A stretch of 11,714 nt of DNA from an uncultured Eubacteriales bacterium (GCA_902803185.1 CADCOV010000159.1:1-11714), one strand, 5' to 3'; numbered from the stretch's first letter, positions 1 to 7,968 are shown. Numbers and translations are program-made. Notes: generated from the letters alone by a model not told the origin.

Positions 1-930
1 ATGGAGCGGCTGGGACAGGAGATATACGGAAAGCCGGAGGTGATCCGGGAGGTGATGACCGCCCTGATCGCCGGCGGCCACGTGCTGTTGGAGGACATCC
101 CGGGAGTGGGCAAGACCACCCTGGCCAGCGGGCTCGCGAGGGCCATGGACCTGCCGTATCGGCGGGTCCAGTTCACATCGGACCTGATGCCGCTGGACCT
201 GACGGGTTTCTCCGTCTACGACCGGAACGCGGAGCGGTTCGTCTACCACGAGGGGAGCCTGTTCTGCAGCCTGCTCCTGGCGGACGAGATCAACCGGGCT
301 TCCCCGAAGACCCAGTCCGCCCTGCTGGAGGCCATGGAGGAGGGCAGGGTCACCGTGGAGGGGACGACCCGGCCTCTGCCGGAGCCGTTCCTCGTCATCG
401 CCACCCAGAACCCTCTGGGGAGCGCCGGGACCCAGCTGCTGCCGGAATCCCAGGTGGACCGGTTCATGGTGTCCCTCAGCATGGGCTACCCGGACGAGGA
501 AAGCGAGATCCGCATGGCCAAGGCGAGGAGCGAGGGGCTGAGGACCGCCCGGGGCGGCGCTGAGGCCGCGCCCGTCATCGGCGGGGCGGAGTTCCTGGAG
601 ATCCAGAAGGAAGCGGCGGAGACCTACGTCCACGACCGCGTCTACGAATACATCATGGCTTTGATCGCGGCGACCAGGAAGGCGCCGGGGGTCCTGAGGG
701 GTGCGAGCCCGCGGGCCACCATCGCCCTGACCCGCTGCGCCAAGGCCTCGGCCTGGCTGAAGGGCCGGGAGTACGCACTGCCGGAGGACGTGGCGGAGCA
801 GTTCCTCTACGTCACCGCCCACCGCCTGCTGCTGGAGCGGCAGACGAAGGCGGACGGGGAGACGGCCCGGGACATCCTCGGCCACATCCTGGCGGAGGTG
901 CCGGCGCCGGGCCTGGGAGCATCCCGATGA
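1..930 (+). CDS. MoxR-family AAA+ ATPase (5' end uncertain)
   Basis: MoxR-type (AAA_3) ATPase, a cytoplasmic ATP-driven remodelling or chaperone protein that in this family usually works with a DUF58 partner. Visible motifs are Walker A GVGKTT (residues 35-40), Walker B LLLADE (91-96) followed by INRASPKTQ, sensor 1 ATQNP (134-138), the family signature LPESQVDRF (147-155) and sensor 2 region GASPRA (234-239). The C-terminal lid domain is complete and the 309-residue length is close to the usual length of about 310-330. The window opens exactly on an ATG, but only nine residues precede the conserved G of the first helix, whereas relatives usually carry roughly 15-30. The real start may therefore lie upstream, outside the window. 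It overlaps the DUF58 gene by ATGA, which indicates translational coupling. The family is certain; the exact substrate is unknown. Confidence 0.93.
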   Translation: MERLGQEIYGKPEVIREVMTALIAGGHVLLEDIPGVGKTTLASGLARAMDLPYRRVQFTSDLMPLDLTGFSVYDRNAERFVYHEGSLFCSLLLADEINRASPKTQSALLEAMEEGRVTVEGTTRPLPEPFLVIATQNPLGSAGTQLLPESQVDRFMVSLSMGYPDEESEIRMAKARSEGLRTARGGAEAAPVIGGAEFLEIQKEAAETYVHDRVYEYIMALIAATRKAPGVLRGASPRATIALTRCAKASAWLKGREYALPEDVAEQFLYVTAHRLLLERQTKADGETARDILGHILAEVPAPGLGASR

Positions 931-2009
931 AGCTCCTGCTTTACGTTGTCATCACCCTGCTCACCGGCTATGTGGCGGGGATCTACCGCTCCCACGCGCT
1001 GATGATGGTCTTCGCGGGGGAGCTCGTCTTTCTTGCGGCGATGCTGGCCCTGGCGCTGATCGCTTTGGCGCGGCTCGAGGTGCGGCCGGAGGGCCGGATC
1101 TGGAGGCTCGTCAAGGGCAGCGCGGGACGGGGCGTCATCCTGCTCCGGAACCGCTTCTTCCTGCCGATCCCGAAGGTCACCCTGAAGCTCAGGGCGGAGG
1201 ACGCGGAGGAGGGCCTGGACAAGATCACCCTCAAGGGCGGTGCGGACCGGGGGACCACGGAGGCGGTCTGCCCGATCAGCCGGGACCTCTGCGGCCTGAC
1301 GCAGGTCAGGATCGTCAAAGTCACGGCCACGGATCCTCTGGCGCTGTTCCGCTTCGGGAAGCGGCTCGGGCTGGCCCAGCCCGTGGCGGTGCTGCCGGTC
1401 CCTCAGATCCTTGCGGCGGAGCGGGATCCGCTGGCGGAGGACGGCGGGGAGACCCGGGAGGCCCTGCGGAGCGCGGGACCGGACCGGGACACCTTCCGGC
1501 AGATGCGGGAATACCGTCCGGGGGACTCCAGAAAGGACGTGGACTGGGCGGAGAGCACCCGCCTGGACCGGCTGGTGAGCCGGGAATACGAGCAGGAGCA
1601 GCAGACGCCGCTGACCCTCCGGTTCGACCGGGAGGAGGCCCTGTGGAAGGATGCGGCCCGGCGGAGCGACTGCTACGAGCTCCTGGCGGCGCTGCTCAGG
1701 GGGCTCCTCGAGACCGGCAGGGGCTGCGAGGTCCTCTGGCGGACGAAGGAGGGCTGGCAGAGCGAAGACCTCCTCTCCCCGGAGGAGGTGGACGACCTTC
1801 TGATCGGCCTGTACCGGGCCCTGGAGCCGGCGGCGGAGGCTGCCGGTGAAAGCGGCGGCGCGGCTGCGCCGAGGCCGGAGGAGGAACCGCCGGATGCGGA
1901 GGTGGTCCTTGGGACCGATCTCACCGTCCGCACCGCGGCGGGCTTTGTTCTGACGTTTACAGAAGGACGCATCCCGGAGGAGGTCCGGGAGAAGAGGATA
2001 TACATCTAA
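927..2009 (+). CDS. DUF58 domain membrane protein
   Basis: DUF58 protein, the usual partner of MoxR ATPases in envelope-associated operons. Two hydrophobic segments at residues 3-19 and 26-48 should anchor it in the membrane, with the rest cytoplasmic. The family core is clear: REYRPGD (194-200), DVDW (204-207), then RLDRLVSREYEQE (212-224), matching the DUF58 pattern R-x-Y-x-x-G-D...W...R. The following segment, which in many DUF58 proteins opens a von Willebrand A-like domain with DxSxS, here reads LTLRFDREEA (229-238), so no metal-ion-dependent adhesion site is seen. The start ATG at 927 overlaps the stop of the MoxR gene (ATGA), with GGGAG at 915-919 seven bases upstream. The stop TAA abuts the GTG of the next gene. 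The precise biochemical role of the family is unresolved. Confidence 0.9.
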   Translation: MKLLLYVVITLLTGYVAGIYRSHALMMVFAGELVFLAAMLALALIALARLEVRPEGRIWRLVKGSAGRGVILLRNRFFLPIPKVTLKLRAEDAEEGLDKITLKGGADRGTTEAVCPISRDLCGLTQVRIVKVTATDPLALFRFGKRLGLAQPVAVLPVPQILAAERDPLAEDGGETREALRSAGPDRDTFRQMREYRPGDSRKDVDWAESTRLDRLVSREYEQEQQTPLTLRFDREEALWKDAARRSDCYELLAALLRGLLETGRGCEVLWRTKEGWQSEDLLSPEEVDDLLIGLYRALEPAAEAAGESGGAAAPRPEEEPPDAEVVLGTDLTVRTAAGFVLTFTEGRIPEEVREKRIYI

Positions 2010-4385
2010 GTGGCGGAAGGATCGACGGGCAAAAGGATAAACTTGCGGGACGCGGCCGCGGAATACCTGGGGATGTTCGCCGGGCTGGCGGGCTTCTTCC
2101 TGGTGATCCGGGATTTCGACGGGCTCCAGTTCGAGGCGGCGCCGGTGCTGGCGGCTGCCGGGCTCACCCTGGCCGTGCTCTGGGCCGGACGGGCCTGCCG
2201 GCGGTGGCTGTTCTGGCTGCTCTGGCTGGCGGGCGCTGCCTGCCTAGCCCGGTACGGCTGGACCCACTGGGAGGCCTTCCTGCCGGAGGCGGAGGAGCTG
2301 GCCGGCTGGTTCCTGGGCACGGGCACCGAGGGCATCCCGGTGACGGGCATCATGACCGCCGCAGCGGTGGTCCTCGCCTTCCTCACGGCGCTGCTGGAGG
2401 CGGCGGGGCTGCACTTTTTGTTCTGCCTGCTTTTGCCCGGGGCACTTCTGTTCCCGCCGCTGGTGGGCGGGGCGCCGACCCTGCTGCAGCTGCTGCTTTT
2501 GCTGGGTTCCGCGGTCTCCCTCTGGGCGATCCGGGTGGCGAAGAACGGCCGAAGGGCCTATCCGAAGCCGACGGAGCGGAGCCGGATCGGCAGACAGGGC
2601 GCGTTCAGCGTCCTCGCGGTCATGCTGGCGGCGCTCCTCATCGGGCTGCCCCTCTCCGACGCCCTCACGCCGGGCGTCACGGACCTGGACATCCAGGTGC
2701 GGGATCGGGTGAACGACTGGGTCGAGGAGCGGTACCCGACGGACCAGGGCACGATCAACAAAGGCGACAACCCCTATTCTGACCGGGCCATGATGCAGCT
2801 CTTCGCGACCCGGACGCCGGAGAGCGTTTTGTATCTCAAAAACTACATCGGCGGCGACTACTACCGCAGCCGGTTCTCCGAGGCGGACGAGAGCGTGCTG
2901 ACGAGGCTCGCCATCGAGGAGGGGATCCTGGCGGAGGAGGACTGGCTGTCGCCGGAGGGCTTCTACTATTCCCTGCGCTCGGCCATGCCGGACCGGGACG
3001 AGCTCCATCGGAACGGCCTCGTGGTCCAGAACTACGGCGCCCGGGGACGGTCCCGGCCCTATGCGTCTCTGGCCCTGGAGCAGGAGAAGGGCTACGACGA
3101 GGACGGCGTCGTCCTGCCGGTGGCGCTGAGCGGCTATCCCTTCGTCTACCTGGAGGAGGATTCCCGGGGATCGGTGGCCGACGTGCTGGACGTCATCGAC
3201 GGCTACGGGACCCTTTGGAAGCGGTATCAGGTCTACTGCAGGGCGGACTATACCGCCTACCCGGAGAAGGAGCTCTCCCGGCTCGCGGCGCTGGTGGCGG
3301 AGGAGCCTCTGACGGACCTTGACGAGATCACCAGCTTCATCATCGCGACGTTGGACGCCCATGCGGTCTACACCAGGACCCCGGGTTCGGCGCCCTTCAA
3401 CAAAGACATCATCGAGTGGTTCCTCTTCGACAGTGGCAAGGGGTACTGCCAGCAATACGCGGCGACCGCGGCCATGATGTACCGGATGTACGGCATCCCG
3501 GCCCGCTACGTGGCGGGCTACCGGGTGGACCCGGCGTCCTTCTTCTCCTTAGGTCTTTCCTCGGCCTATAACCTGGCCGTCGCTTCGGTCACCGACCGCA
3601 GCGCCCACGCCTGGGTGGAGATCTGGCTGGAGGACTGCGGCTGGACGCCGGTGGAGGTGACCCCGGACGAGAACGGGTATTTCCACCCAGTCTATCCGGG
3701 CTTTGGCGAGGAGACCCTGCAGGAGATCCGGGAGGAGCACGGCTGGACGGAGAGCCTGGCGGCGAAGGACCGGCCGGCGGAGGAGCCGGAAGAGCCGGAG
3801 AAACCGGCGGAGGACGGTGACGAAGAACCGGCGGAGGAGCCGGAGGACCCGGAAGAGCCGGAGGAACCTGCGCCGGAGAAGGACGGGGAGGACACCCCTG
3901 AGAAGCCGCAGGACGAGGAACCGGAGGGCGGCGAGGCACAGCCTGACGCGGCGGATGAGCTCAGGGCCATCGGCCTTTGGGCGGCCCGGATCCTGGGCGC
4001 TGCGGCGGCGCTGCTGCTGCTGGTCTTCGGGACCTGGAAGCGCAGCCGCTGCCGGGCGGCAAGGCTCGAGAAGATGGACGCCGTAGCGGTCTGGCGCAGG
4101 ATCGCGGCCATGACCCGGGCGGCGGGACTGCTCCCGGGTGAGGACCCGGAGGGCAGGGGATTCCCGGCGCTGGCGGCAGAGGCCGCGGGGGGCGGCGAAG
4201 ACCTGGCCGTCCGCCTCGAGAAGGCCAGAGAGACGGCCCTCTGCCGGGCCTTCAGCGAAAAGGGACCGGCACCGGAGGCGGAGGAGGAAGCCCGGGAGGC
4301 CTGCAGGGCCTACGGCGCGGCCCTCTACGAAGGCCTGAGCCCGCTGCGGAAGTTCCTGTTCCGCTGGATCTATGCTTTTGTCTGA
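2010..4385 (+). CDS. Membrane-anchored transglutaminase-like protein (TgpA-type architecture)
   Basis: Large membrane protein of 791 residues with a transglutaminase/papain-like core held outside the membrane. The N-terminus has about six or seven hydrophobic segments between residues 22 and 216, as in the DUF3488/TgpA group. An extracytoplasmic region follows (about 220-650), carrying the catalytic core: Cys480 in GKGYCQQYAATAAMMYR, His533 in SAHAWVEIW, and Glu549 in GWTPVEVTPD where classical enzymes have Asp. A proline/glutamate-rich linker (589-640) leads to a last membrane helix (about 653-674) and a cytoplasmic tail of the DUF4129-like kind. The GTG start directly abuts the DUF58 stop, with a purine-rich AGAAGAGG about 11 bases upstream. 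An internal ATG at codon 22 is less likely because it would fall at the first helix. The cysteine-histidine chemistry suggests peptide cleavage or amide transfer; the substrate is unknown. Confidence 0.9.
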   Translation: MAEGSTGKRINLRDAAAEYLGMFAGLAGFFLVIRDFDGLQFEAAPVLAAAGLTLAVLWAGRACRRWLFWLLWLAGAACLARYGWTHWEAFLPEAEELAGWFLGTGTEGIPVTGIMTAAAVVLAFLTALLEAAGLHFLFCLLLPGALLFPPLVGGAPTLLQLLLLLGSAVSLWAIRVAKNGRRAYPKPTERSRIGRQGAFSVLAVMLAALLIGLPLSDALTPGVTDLDIQVRDRVNDWVEERYPTDQGTINKGDNPYSDRAMMQLFATRTPESVLYLKNYIGGDYYRSRFSEADESVLTRLAIEEGILAEEDWLSPEGFYYSLRSAMPDRDELHRNGLVVQNYGARGRSRPYASLALEQEKGYDEDGVVLPVALSGYPFVYLEEDSRGSVADVLDVIDGYGTLWKRYQVYCRADYTAYPEKELSRLAALVAEEPLTDLDEITSFIIATLDAHAVYTRTPGSAPFNKDIIEWFLFDSGKGYCQQYAATAAMMYRMYGIPARYVAGYRVDPASFFSLGLSSAYNLAVASVTDRSAHAWVEIWLEDCGWTPVEVTPDENGYFHPVYPGFGEETLQEIREEHGWTESLAAKDRPAEEPEEPEKPAEDGDEEPAEEPEDPEEPEEPAPEKDGEDTPEKPQDEEPEGGEAQPDAADELRAIGLWAARILGAAAALLLLVFGTWKRSRCRAARLEKMDAVAVWRRIAAMTRAAGLLPGEDPEGRGFPALAAEAAGGGEDLAVRLEKARETALCRAFSEKGPAPEAEEEAREACRAYGAALYEGLSPLRKFLFRWIYAFV
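3774..3929 (+). repeat. Degenerate GAGCCGGA-type repeat encoding a Pro/Glu-rich linker
   Basis: Within the transglutaminase gene, short purine-rich units such as GAGCCGGAAGAGCCGGAG recur imperfectly. They encode residues 589-640, a stretch built almost only of E, P, D, K and A. It separates the extracytoplasmic catalytic domain from the last membrane helix and is probably an extended, highly acidic spacer. Such tracts may vary in length between strains by slippage, which is an inference. Confidence 0.7.
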
Positions 4386-4392
4386 TATTCCT

Positions 4393-4400
4393 AAAGGAGG
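4393..4400 (+). promoter_or_regulatory. Strong Shine-Dalgarno that decides the M18 start
   Basis: AAAGGAGG lies 2 bases before the ATG at 4403 and 8 bases before a second in-frame ATG at 4409. Eight bases is the normal spacing, so the downstream ATG is preferred. The two choices differ only by the residues M-D at the N-terminus. Confidence 0.75.
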
Positions 4401-4408
4401 ATATGGAT

Positions 4409-5725
4409 ATGTACGAGAACATCACAAGCGAACTGATCGCGTTCCTGGCAGGAGCGCCGACCGCCTTCCACGCCGTGGCGGAGGAGCGGGAGATCCTGGC
4501 GGCGGCCGGCTACACCGAGCTGTCGGAGGGCAGGCCGTGGAAGCTGGAGGAGGGCGGCAAATACTTCGTCTGCCGCAATGAGTCCTCCCTCATCGCCTTC
4601 CGGGTGCCGTCCTTCGGCTTCGGCAGCCTGATGATGGCGGCGGCCCACAGCGATTCCCCGACCTTCCGGATCAAGGGCGAGCATCCGGAGATGGAGGCCT
4701 GCGGCGCCTACACCAGGCTGAACGTGGAGAAGTACGGCGGCGCGATCATGGCGCCGTGGCTGGACCGTCCGCTCTCCGTGGCCGGCAGGCTGATCCTGAA
4801 GAAGGAAGGCCGCTTCACCACGAAGCTGGTCAAGGTGGACAGGGATCTGGTTTTGATCCCGAACCTGGCGATCCACATGAACCACGACATCAACGACGCC
4901 AAGAAGTTCAACGCCCAGGTGGACATGCTGCCGCTCTTCGGCGACGAGGAGGCCAAGGAAGGGTTCCTCAAGACGATCGCGGCGGAGGCGGGCGTGGAGG
5001 CTTCCGAGATCGCGGCGGCGGACCTGTACCTCTACAGCCGGGTCCCGGGCACCGTCTGGGGCGCGAAGGGCGAGTACTTCTCCAGCGGGCGCCTGGACGA
5101 CCTGCAGTGCGGCTACGCCCTGCTCCGGGGCTTCCTGGACGCGGCGGAGAACAAAGCCTCCCTGCCGGTCTACTGCCTCTTCGACAACGAAGAGGTGGGC
5201 AGCGGCACCAAGCAGGGGGCGGATTCCACCTTCCTGACCGACGTCCTCACGCGGATTGCCGCGGCGGCGGGCCGGACCCCGGAGGAGCTGAAGGCGGCCA
5301 TCGCGGCGGGCTTCATGATCTCCGCGGACAACGCCCACGCCATCCATCCGAACCAGCCGGAGAAGGCGGACCCGCTGAACCAGCCGAAGATGAACAAGGG
5401 CATCGTGATCAAATACCACGCCGGCCAGAAGTACACCACCGACAGCGTCTCCGCGGCCCTGTTCAAGGAAGTCTGCGCGCGGGCAGACGTGCCGGTGCAG
5501 GAGTTCTTCAACCGTTCCGACATGAGCGGCGGCACCACCTTAGGCAACATCGCCAACTCCCACGTCAGTCTGAACACGGTGGACATCGGCCTGCCGCAGC
5601 TGGCGATGCACTCCCCGTACGAGACCGCGGGCACGGCGGACACCGCCTATCTGGCCCGGGCGCTCAAAGAATTCTATTCCCTGGCCCTCACCGACGAGGG
5701 GCAGGGCTGCTACACCCTGAAGTAG
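4409..5725 (+). CDS. M18 family aminopeptidase
   Basis: Cytoplasmic zinc aminopeptidase of family M18 (aspartyl aminopeptidase group), which removes N-terminal residues, often acidic ones, from peptides. From the chosen start the protein has 438 residues, normal for bacterial M18. By comparison with characterised M18 enzymes, the likely metal and catalytic residues are His80 (AAHSDSPTFR), Asp230 (GRLDDL), Glu261 and Glu262 (FDNEEVGSGT), Asp307 (SADNAHAIHPN) and His401 (LAMHSPYET). All are present, so the enzyme should be active. It begins 23 bases after the transglutaminase stop and is followed 12 bases later by the DUF3810 gene, so it is probably in the same operon. An upstream in-frame ATG at 4403 is possible but sits too close to the Shine-Dalgarno. 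Family assignment is firm; substrate preference cannot be read from sequence. Confidence 0.95.
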   Translation: MYENITSELIAFLAGAPTAFHAVAEEREILAAAGYTELSEGRPWKLEEGGKYFVCRNESSLIAFRVPSFGFGSLMMAAAHSDSPTFRIKGEHPEMEACGAYTRLNVEKYGGAIMAPWLDRPLSVAGRLILKKEGRFTTKLVKVDRDLVLIPNLAIHMNHDINDAKKFNAQVDMLPLFGDEEAKEGFLKTIAAEAGVEASEIAAADLYLYSRVPGTVWGAKGEYFSSGRLDDLQCGYALLRGFLDAAENKASLPVYCLFDNEEVGSGTKQGADSTFLTDVLTRIAAAAGRTPEELKAAIAAGFMISADNAHAIHPNQPEKADPLNQPKMNKGIVIKYHAGQKYTTDSVSAALFKEVCARADVPVQEFFNRSDMSGGTTLGNIANSHVSLNTVDIGLPQLAMHSPYETAGTADTAYLARALKEFYSLALTDEGQGCYTLK

Positions 5726-5737
5726 GGAGGACGAGCC

Positions 5738-6793
5738 ATGGCGGCGGAAGAGCGCAGCGGCAAAAAGAAGACCCGGAGCAGGACCATCCTCTGGCTGGTC
5801 CTCGTTCTGGTGCTGGCGTCCGCTGCCCTGCTCCTGGCCGCCCGCCGGGTCCCCGGCTTCGGGGAATGGTACGCGGTCACCGTCTACCCGCTGATCGTGG
5901 GATCGGTGGGCCGGGCGGCGGGGCTCTTCCCGGTCTCTTTGAGCGAGCTTCTGCTCTACGGGCTGCCGGCGGTCCTGATCCTGCTTGCGGTGCTGCGTAA
6001 GGGCAGGGCACTGCTTTCCACCCTCGTGACCGCGGCGGCGGTGCTGCTCTTCCTCTACAGCGCGAACTGCGGCGTGAACTACTACCGGGTGCCCTTCTCC
6101 GAAGAGGCGGGGCTCGTCCGGGAGGAGGCGCCGGCGGAGGAGCTGGCCGCCCTCTGCGAAGAATTAGCGGCGGCGCTGAACGAGGCGGCGCCGGTCCAGG
6201 AGAACGGCGACGTGCGGACGAAGACCCGGGCGGCCATGGAGAAGCTGGGCGAGGTATACCCGTCCCTCTCCGGGTACTATCCGGAGCCGAAGCTGCTGCT
6301 GGTGCCCTGGATCCTGTCGGTCCAGCAGGTGTCCGGCATCTACTCCCCGTTCTTCGTGGAGGCCAACGTGAACAGCGCCATGACGGACTTCTACGTCCCC
6401 TTCACCTGCTGCCACGAGCTCTCCCACCTGAGGGGGTTCATGCGGGAGGACGAGGCCAACTTCATCGCCTTCCTGGCCTGCGTGGGCTCCGGGGATCCCG
6501 CCCTGGAACGGAGCGGCCTGATGCTGGGATTCATCTACGCGGGGAACGCCCTTTACCGGGTGGATCCGGAGCGGTACCTGGCGATCCGGGAGACCCTGCC
6601 GGCGCAGGTGCTAGCGGAGTACGTGGAGAACAGCGCCTTCTGGCATAAGTACGACGGCAGGGTGGCCGAGGTCCAGGACAAGGTGAACGACGCCTACCTC
6701 AAGGGCAACGGCCAGGCGGAGGGCGTGCAGAGCTACGGGAGGATCGTGGATCTGATGCTGGCCTGGCGCAGACAGGGCGGCAGGATAGAATAG
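5738..6793 (+). CDS. DUF3810 membrane protein with HExxH metallopeptidase-like motif
   Basis: DUF3810 family protein of 351 residues. A basic N-terminus (KKKTRSR) precedes a membrane helix at about 16-35, with further hydrophobic segments at about 70-87 and 91-108. A soluble domain follows, carrying HELSH (226-230) and then REDEANFIAF (236-245). This matches a zinc-metallopeptidase pattern in which the two His and a downstream Glu (237 or 239) would bind the metal and Glu227 would act as base. Activity has not been shown for the family as far as I know, so peptidase function is inferred. The ATG has GGGAGG (5725-5730) seven bases upstream, overlapping the TAG stop of the M18 gene, which favours coupled translation. 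It is the last gene before a new promoter, although no hairpin terminator is visible after it. Confidence 0.85.
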   Translation: MAAEERSGKKKTRSRTILWLVLVLVLASAALLLAARRVPGFGEWYAVTVYPLIVGSVGRAAGLFPVSLSELLLYGLPAVLILLAVLRKGRALLSTLVTAAAVLLFLYSANCGVNYYRVPFSEEAGLVREEAPAEELAALCEELAAALNEAAPVQENGDVRTKTRAAMEKLGEVYPSLSGYYPEPKLLLVPWILSVQQVSGIYSPFFVEANVNSAMTDFYVPFTCCHELSHLRGFMREDEANFIAFLACVGSGDPALERSGLMLGFIYAGNALYRVDPERYLAIRETLPAQVLAEYVENSAFWHKYDGRVAEVQDKVNDAYLKGNGQAEGVQSYGRIVDLMLAWRRQGGRIE

Positions 6794-6796
6794 TTG

Positions 6797-6825
6797 TTTT
6801 CGATTGGCCGCTTTGGTGGTACAAT
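6797..6825 (+). promoter_or_regulatory. Extended -10 promoter for the SPFH gene
   Basis: TACAAT at 6820-6825 is preceded by TGG (6817-6819), forming an extended -10 element (TGnTACAAT). At 17-bp spacing the -35 region reads TTTTCG, which is weak; TTGTTT at 6794-6799 is better but 20 bp away. The predicted transcript start is near 6832, leaving a leader of about 47 bases before the ATG at 6879. Confidence 0.65.
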
Positions 6826-6838
6826 ATCCTCAGGATAT
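6824..6838. promoter_or_regulatory. Palindrome over the predicted transcription start (candidate operator)
   Basis: ATATCC-TCA-GGATAT is a perfect 6-bp inverted repeat with a 3-base centre. It overlaps the end of the -10 box and is centred near the predicted start site, where a bound repressor would block initiation. It may also be chance. No regulator gene lies beside it. Confidence 0.4.
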
Positions 6839-6842
6839 GTTT

Positions 6843-6858
6843 GCCGCCCGGGGGCGGC
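6843..6858 (+). other. GC-rich leader hairpin before the SPFH ribosome binding site
   Basis: GCCGCC (6843-6848) pairs with GGCGGC (6853-6858) around a 4-base loop. It is followed by CAAAAAAGGAGG rather than a T-run, so it is not an intrinsic terminator on this strand; the reverse strand also lacks a T-run after the stem. It lies in the 5' leader directly upstream of the Shine-Dalgarno and could stabilise the mRNA or shape ribosome access. Confidence 0.4.
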
Positions 6859-6878
6859 GTCAAAAAAGGAGGTTTATC

Positions 6879-7919
6879 ATGGGAGGAGTCATTGGCGTTA
6901 TCATTTTGATCATCGTCATCGCAATCATCATCGCGATCCTGGTGTCCTGCATCCGCATCGTGCCGCAGGAACACGCGTATATCGTTGAGTTTTTAGGTAA
7001 GTACAAGACCACCTGGGGCGCGGGCCTTCACCTGAAGGTGCCGTTCTTCGAGAGGGTCGTCCGCAAGATCTCCCTGAAGGAGCAGGTGCTGGACTTCCCG
7101 CCGCAGCCGGTCATCACCAAGGATAACGTTTCCGTGAACATCGACTCCGTCGTGTTCGCCAAGATCTTCGATCCGAGGCTCTACACCTACGGCGTAGAAA
7201 ACCCGATCTCCGGTCTGCAGAACCTGTCCGCCACCACGCTGAGAAACATCATCGGCAGCATGGAGCTGGACCAGACCCTCACATCCAGAGACAAGATCAA
7301 CTCCCAGCTGGAGGTCATCCTGGACCAGGCGACGGACGCCTGGGGCATCAAGGTCACCCGCGTCGAGCTGAAGAACATCATGCCGCCGCGTGAGATCGAG
7401 GAAGTCATGACCAAGCAGATGAGGGCTGAGCGTGAGAGACGTCAGACCGTCCTCGAGGCCCAGGCCCACCAGGAAGCGGTCGTCTCCAGAGCGAAGGGTG
7501 ATAAGGAAGCGAAGGTCCTCGCCGCCGAGGCGGAGAAGGAAGCCAAGATCGCCATCGCGGAAGGCCAGGCCCGCTCCATCGAGCTGGTCTACCAGGCTGA
7601 GGCGGAAGGTATCAAGAAGCTGCGCCAGGCGCAGATCGACGAGAGCGTCCTGAAGTACAAGAGCATCGACGCGCTGAAGTATGTGGCCAACGGCCGCGCC
7701 ACCAAGATCTACATGCCGTCCGATCTGACGGAGATGGTGACGAAGGCGGGCGTCCTGGGCGAGGCCCTGGGCATCGGCGACAGCACCCCGATCGACAACA
7801 CCGAGCCGCCGAAGGCGGAGATCCCGGTGGATCCGTGTCTGGACGAGGAGACCTCCGCGGAGGGACGCAAAGCGGCGGAGACCACCGCAAGCCTCTACCA
7901 CGAGATGTCCAACAGATAA
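6879..7919 (+). CDS. SPFH / band 7 (stomatin-prohibitin-like) membrane protein
   Basis: SPFH-domain protein of 346 residues, of the QmcA/stomatin-like type. Such proteins form membrane-bound oligomers that organise membrane microdomains or cage membrane proteases. One N-terminal helix (residues 4-24) is followed by the band 7 domain (about 25-185; IRIVPQEHAYIVEFLGKYK at 26-43 is typical) and a long Ala/Glu/Lys-rich coiled coil (about 180-250). The tail from about 300 is poorly conserved in character. The start at 6879 is chosen because AAGGAGG (6867-6872 region) precedes it at proper spacing and it begins directly at the membrane helix. A TTG at 6804 would add 25 residues but lies upstream of the -10 box. 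No nfeD partner gene is adjacent. It has its own promoter and stands between the DUF3810 operon and the potassium channel gene. Confidence 0.92.
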   Translation: MGGVIGVIILIIVIAIIIAILVSCIRIVPQEHAYIVEFLGKYKTTWGAGLHLKVPFFERVVRKISLKEQVLDFPPQPVITKDNVSVNIDSVVFAKIFDPRLYTYGVENPISGLQNLSATTLRNIIGSMELDQTLTSRDKINSQLEVILDQATDAWGIKVTRVELKNIMPPREIEEVMTKQMRAERERRQTVLEAQAHQEAVVSRAKGDKEAKVLAAEAEKEAKIAIAEGQARSIELVYQAEAEGIKKLRQAQIDESVLKYKSIDALKYVANGRATKIYMPSDLTEMVTKAGVLGEALGIGDSTPIDNTEPPKAEIPVDPCLDEETSAEGRKAAETTASLYHEMSNR

Positions 7920-7940
7920 GCACAGAACAAGATTTTTTCG

Positions 7941-7968
7941 CAGGCCCGTGATGCAAGTCACGGGCCTG
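7941..7968. promoter_or_regulatory. Perfect 10-bp inverted repeat between the SPFH and channel genes
   Basis: CAGGCCCGTG (7941-7950) and CACGGGCCTG (7959-7968) are exact inverted repeats around an 8-base loop. In RNA this is a very stable hairpin 21 bases after the SPFH stop. It is followed by TGCTATAATAGG, not a T-run, so a classic intrinsic terminator is not supported; the T-run at 7933-7938 is on the wrong side. The right arm ends immediately before the extended -10 of the channel gene, so it may be an operator, a 3'-end stabiliser, or a weak terminator. Confidence 0.6.

Noticed and set aside
2244..3455. Long minus-strand open frame (about 400 codons) opposite the transglutaminase gene
   Set aside because: It is a GC-rich shadow frame: its translation is rich in R, G, P and H with no recognisable motif, while the + strand frame has clear catalytic motifs and membrane helices.
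4391..6000. Long frames on both strands over the M18 gene (minus 4391-5419, plus 4756-6000)
   Set aside because: Both are shadows of the M18 frame, with low-complexity arginine/glycine-rich translations, no ribosome binding site and no family match.
6843..6858. GC-rich hairpin as terminator of the upstream operon
   Set aside because: On the + strand it is followed by an A-run and a Shine-Dalgarno, not a T-run, and it lies downstream of the new promoter.
6804..6878. N-terminal extension of the SPFH protein from a TTG at 6804
   Set aside because: The TTG lies upstream of the predicted -10 box, has no ribosome binding site, and would put an unlikely charged extension before the membrane helix.
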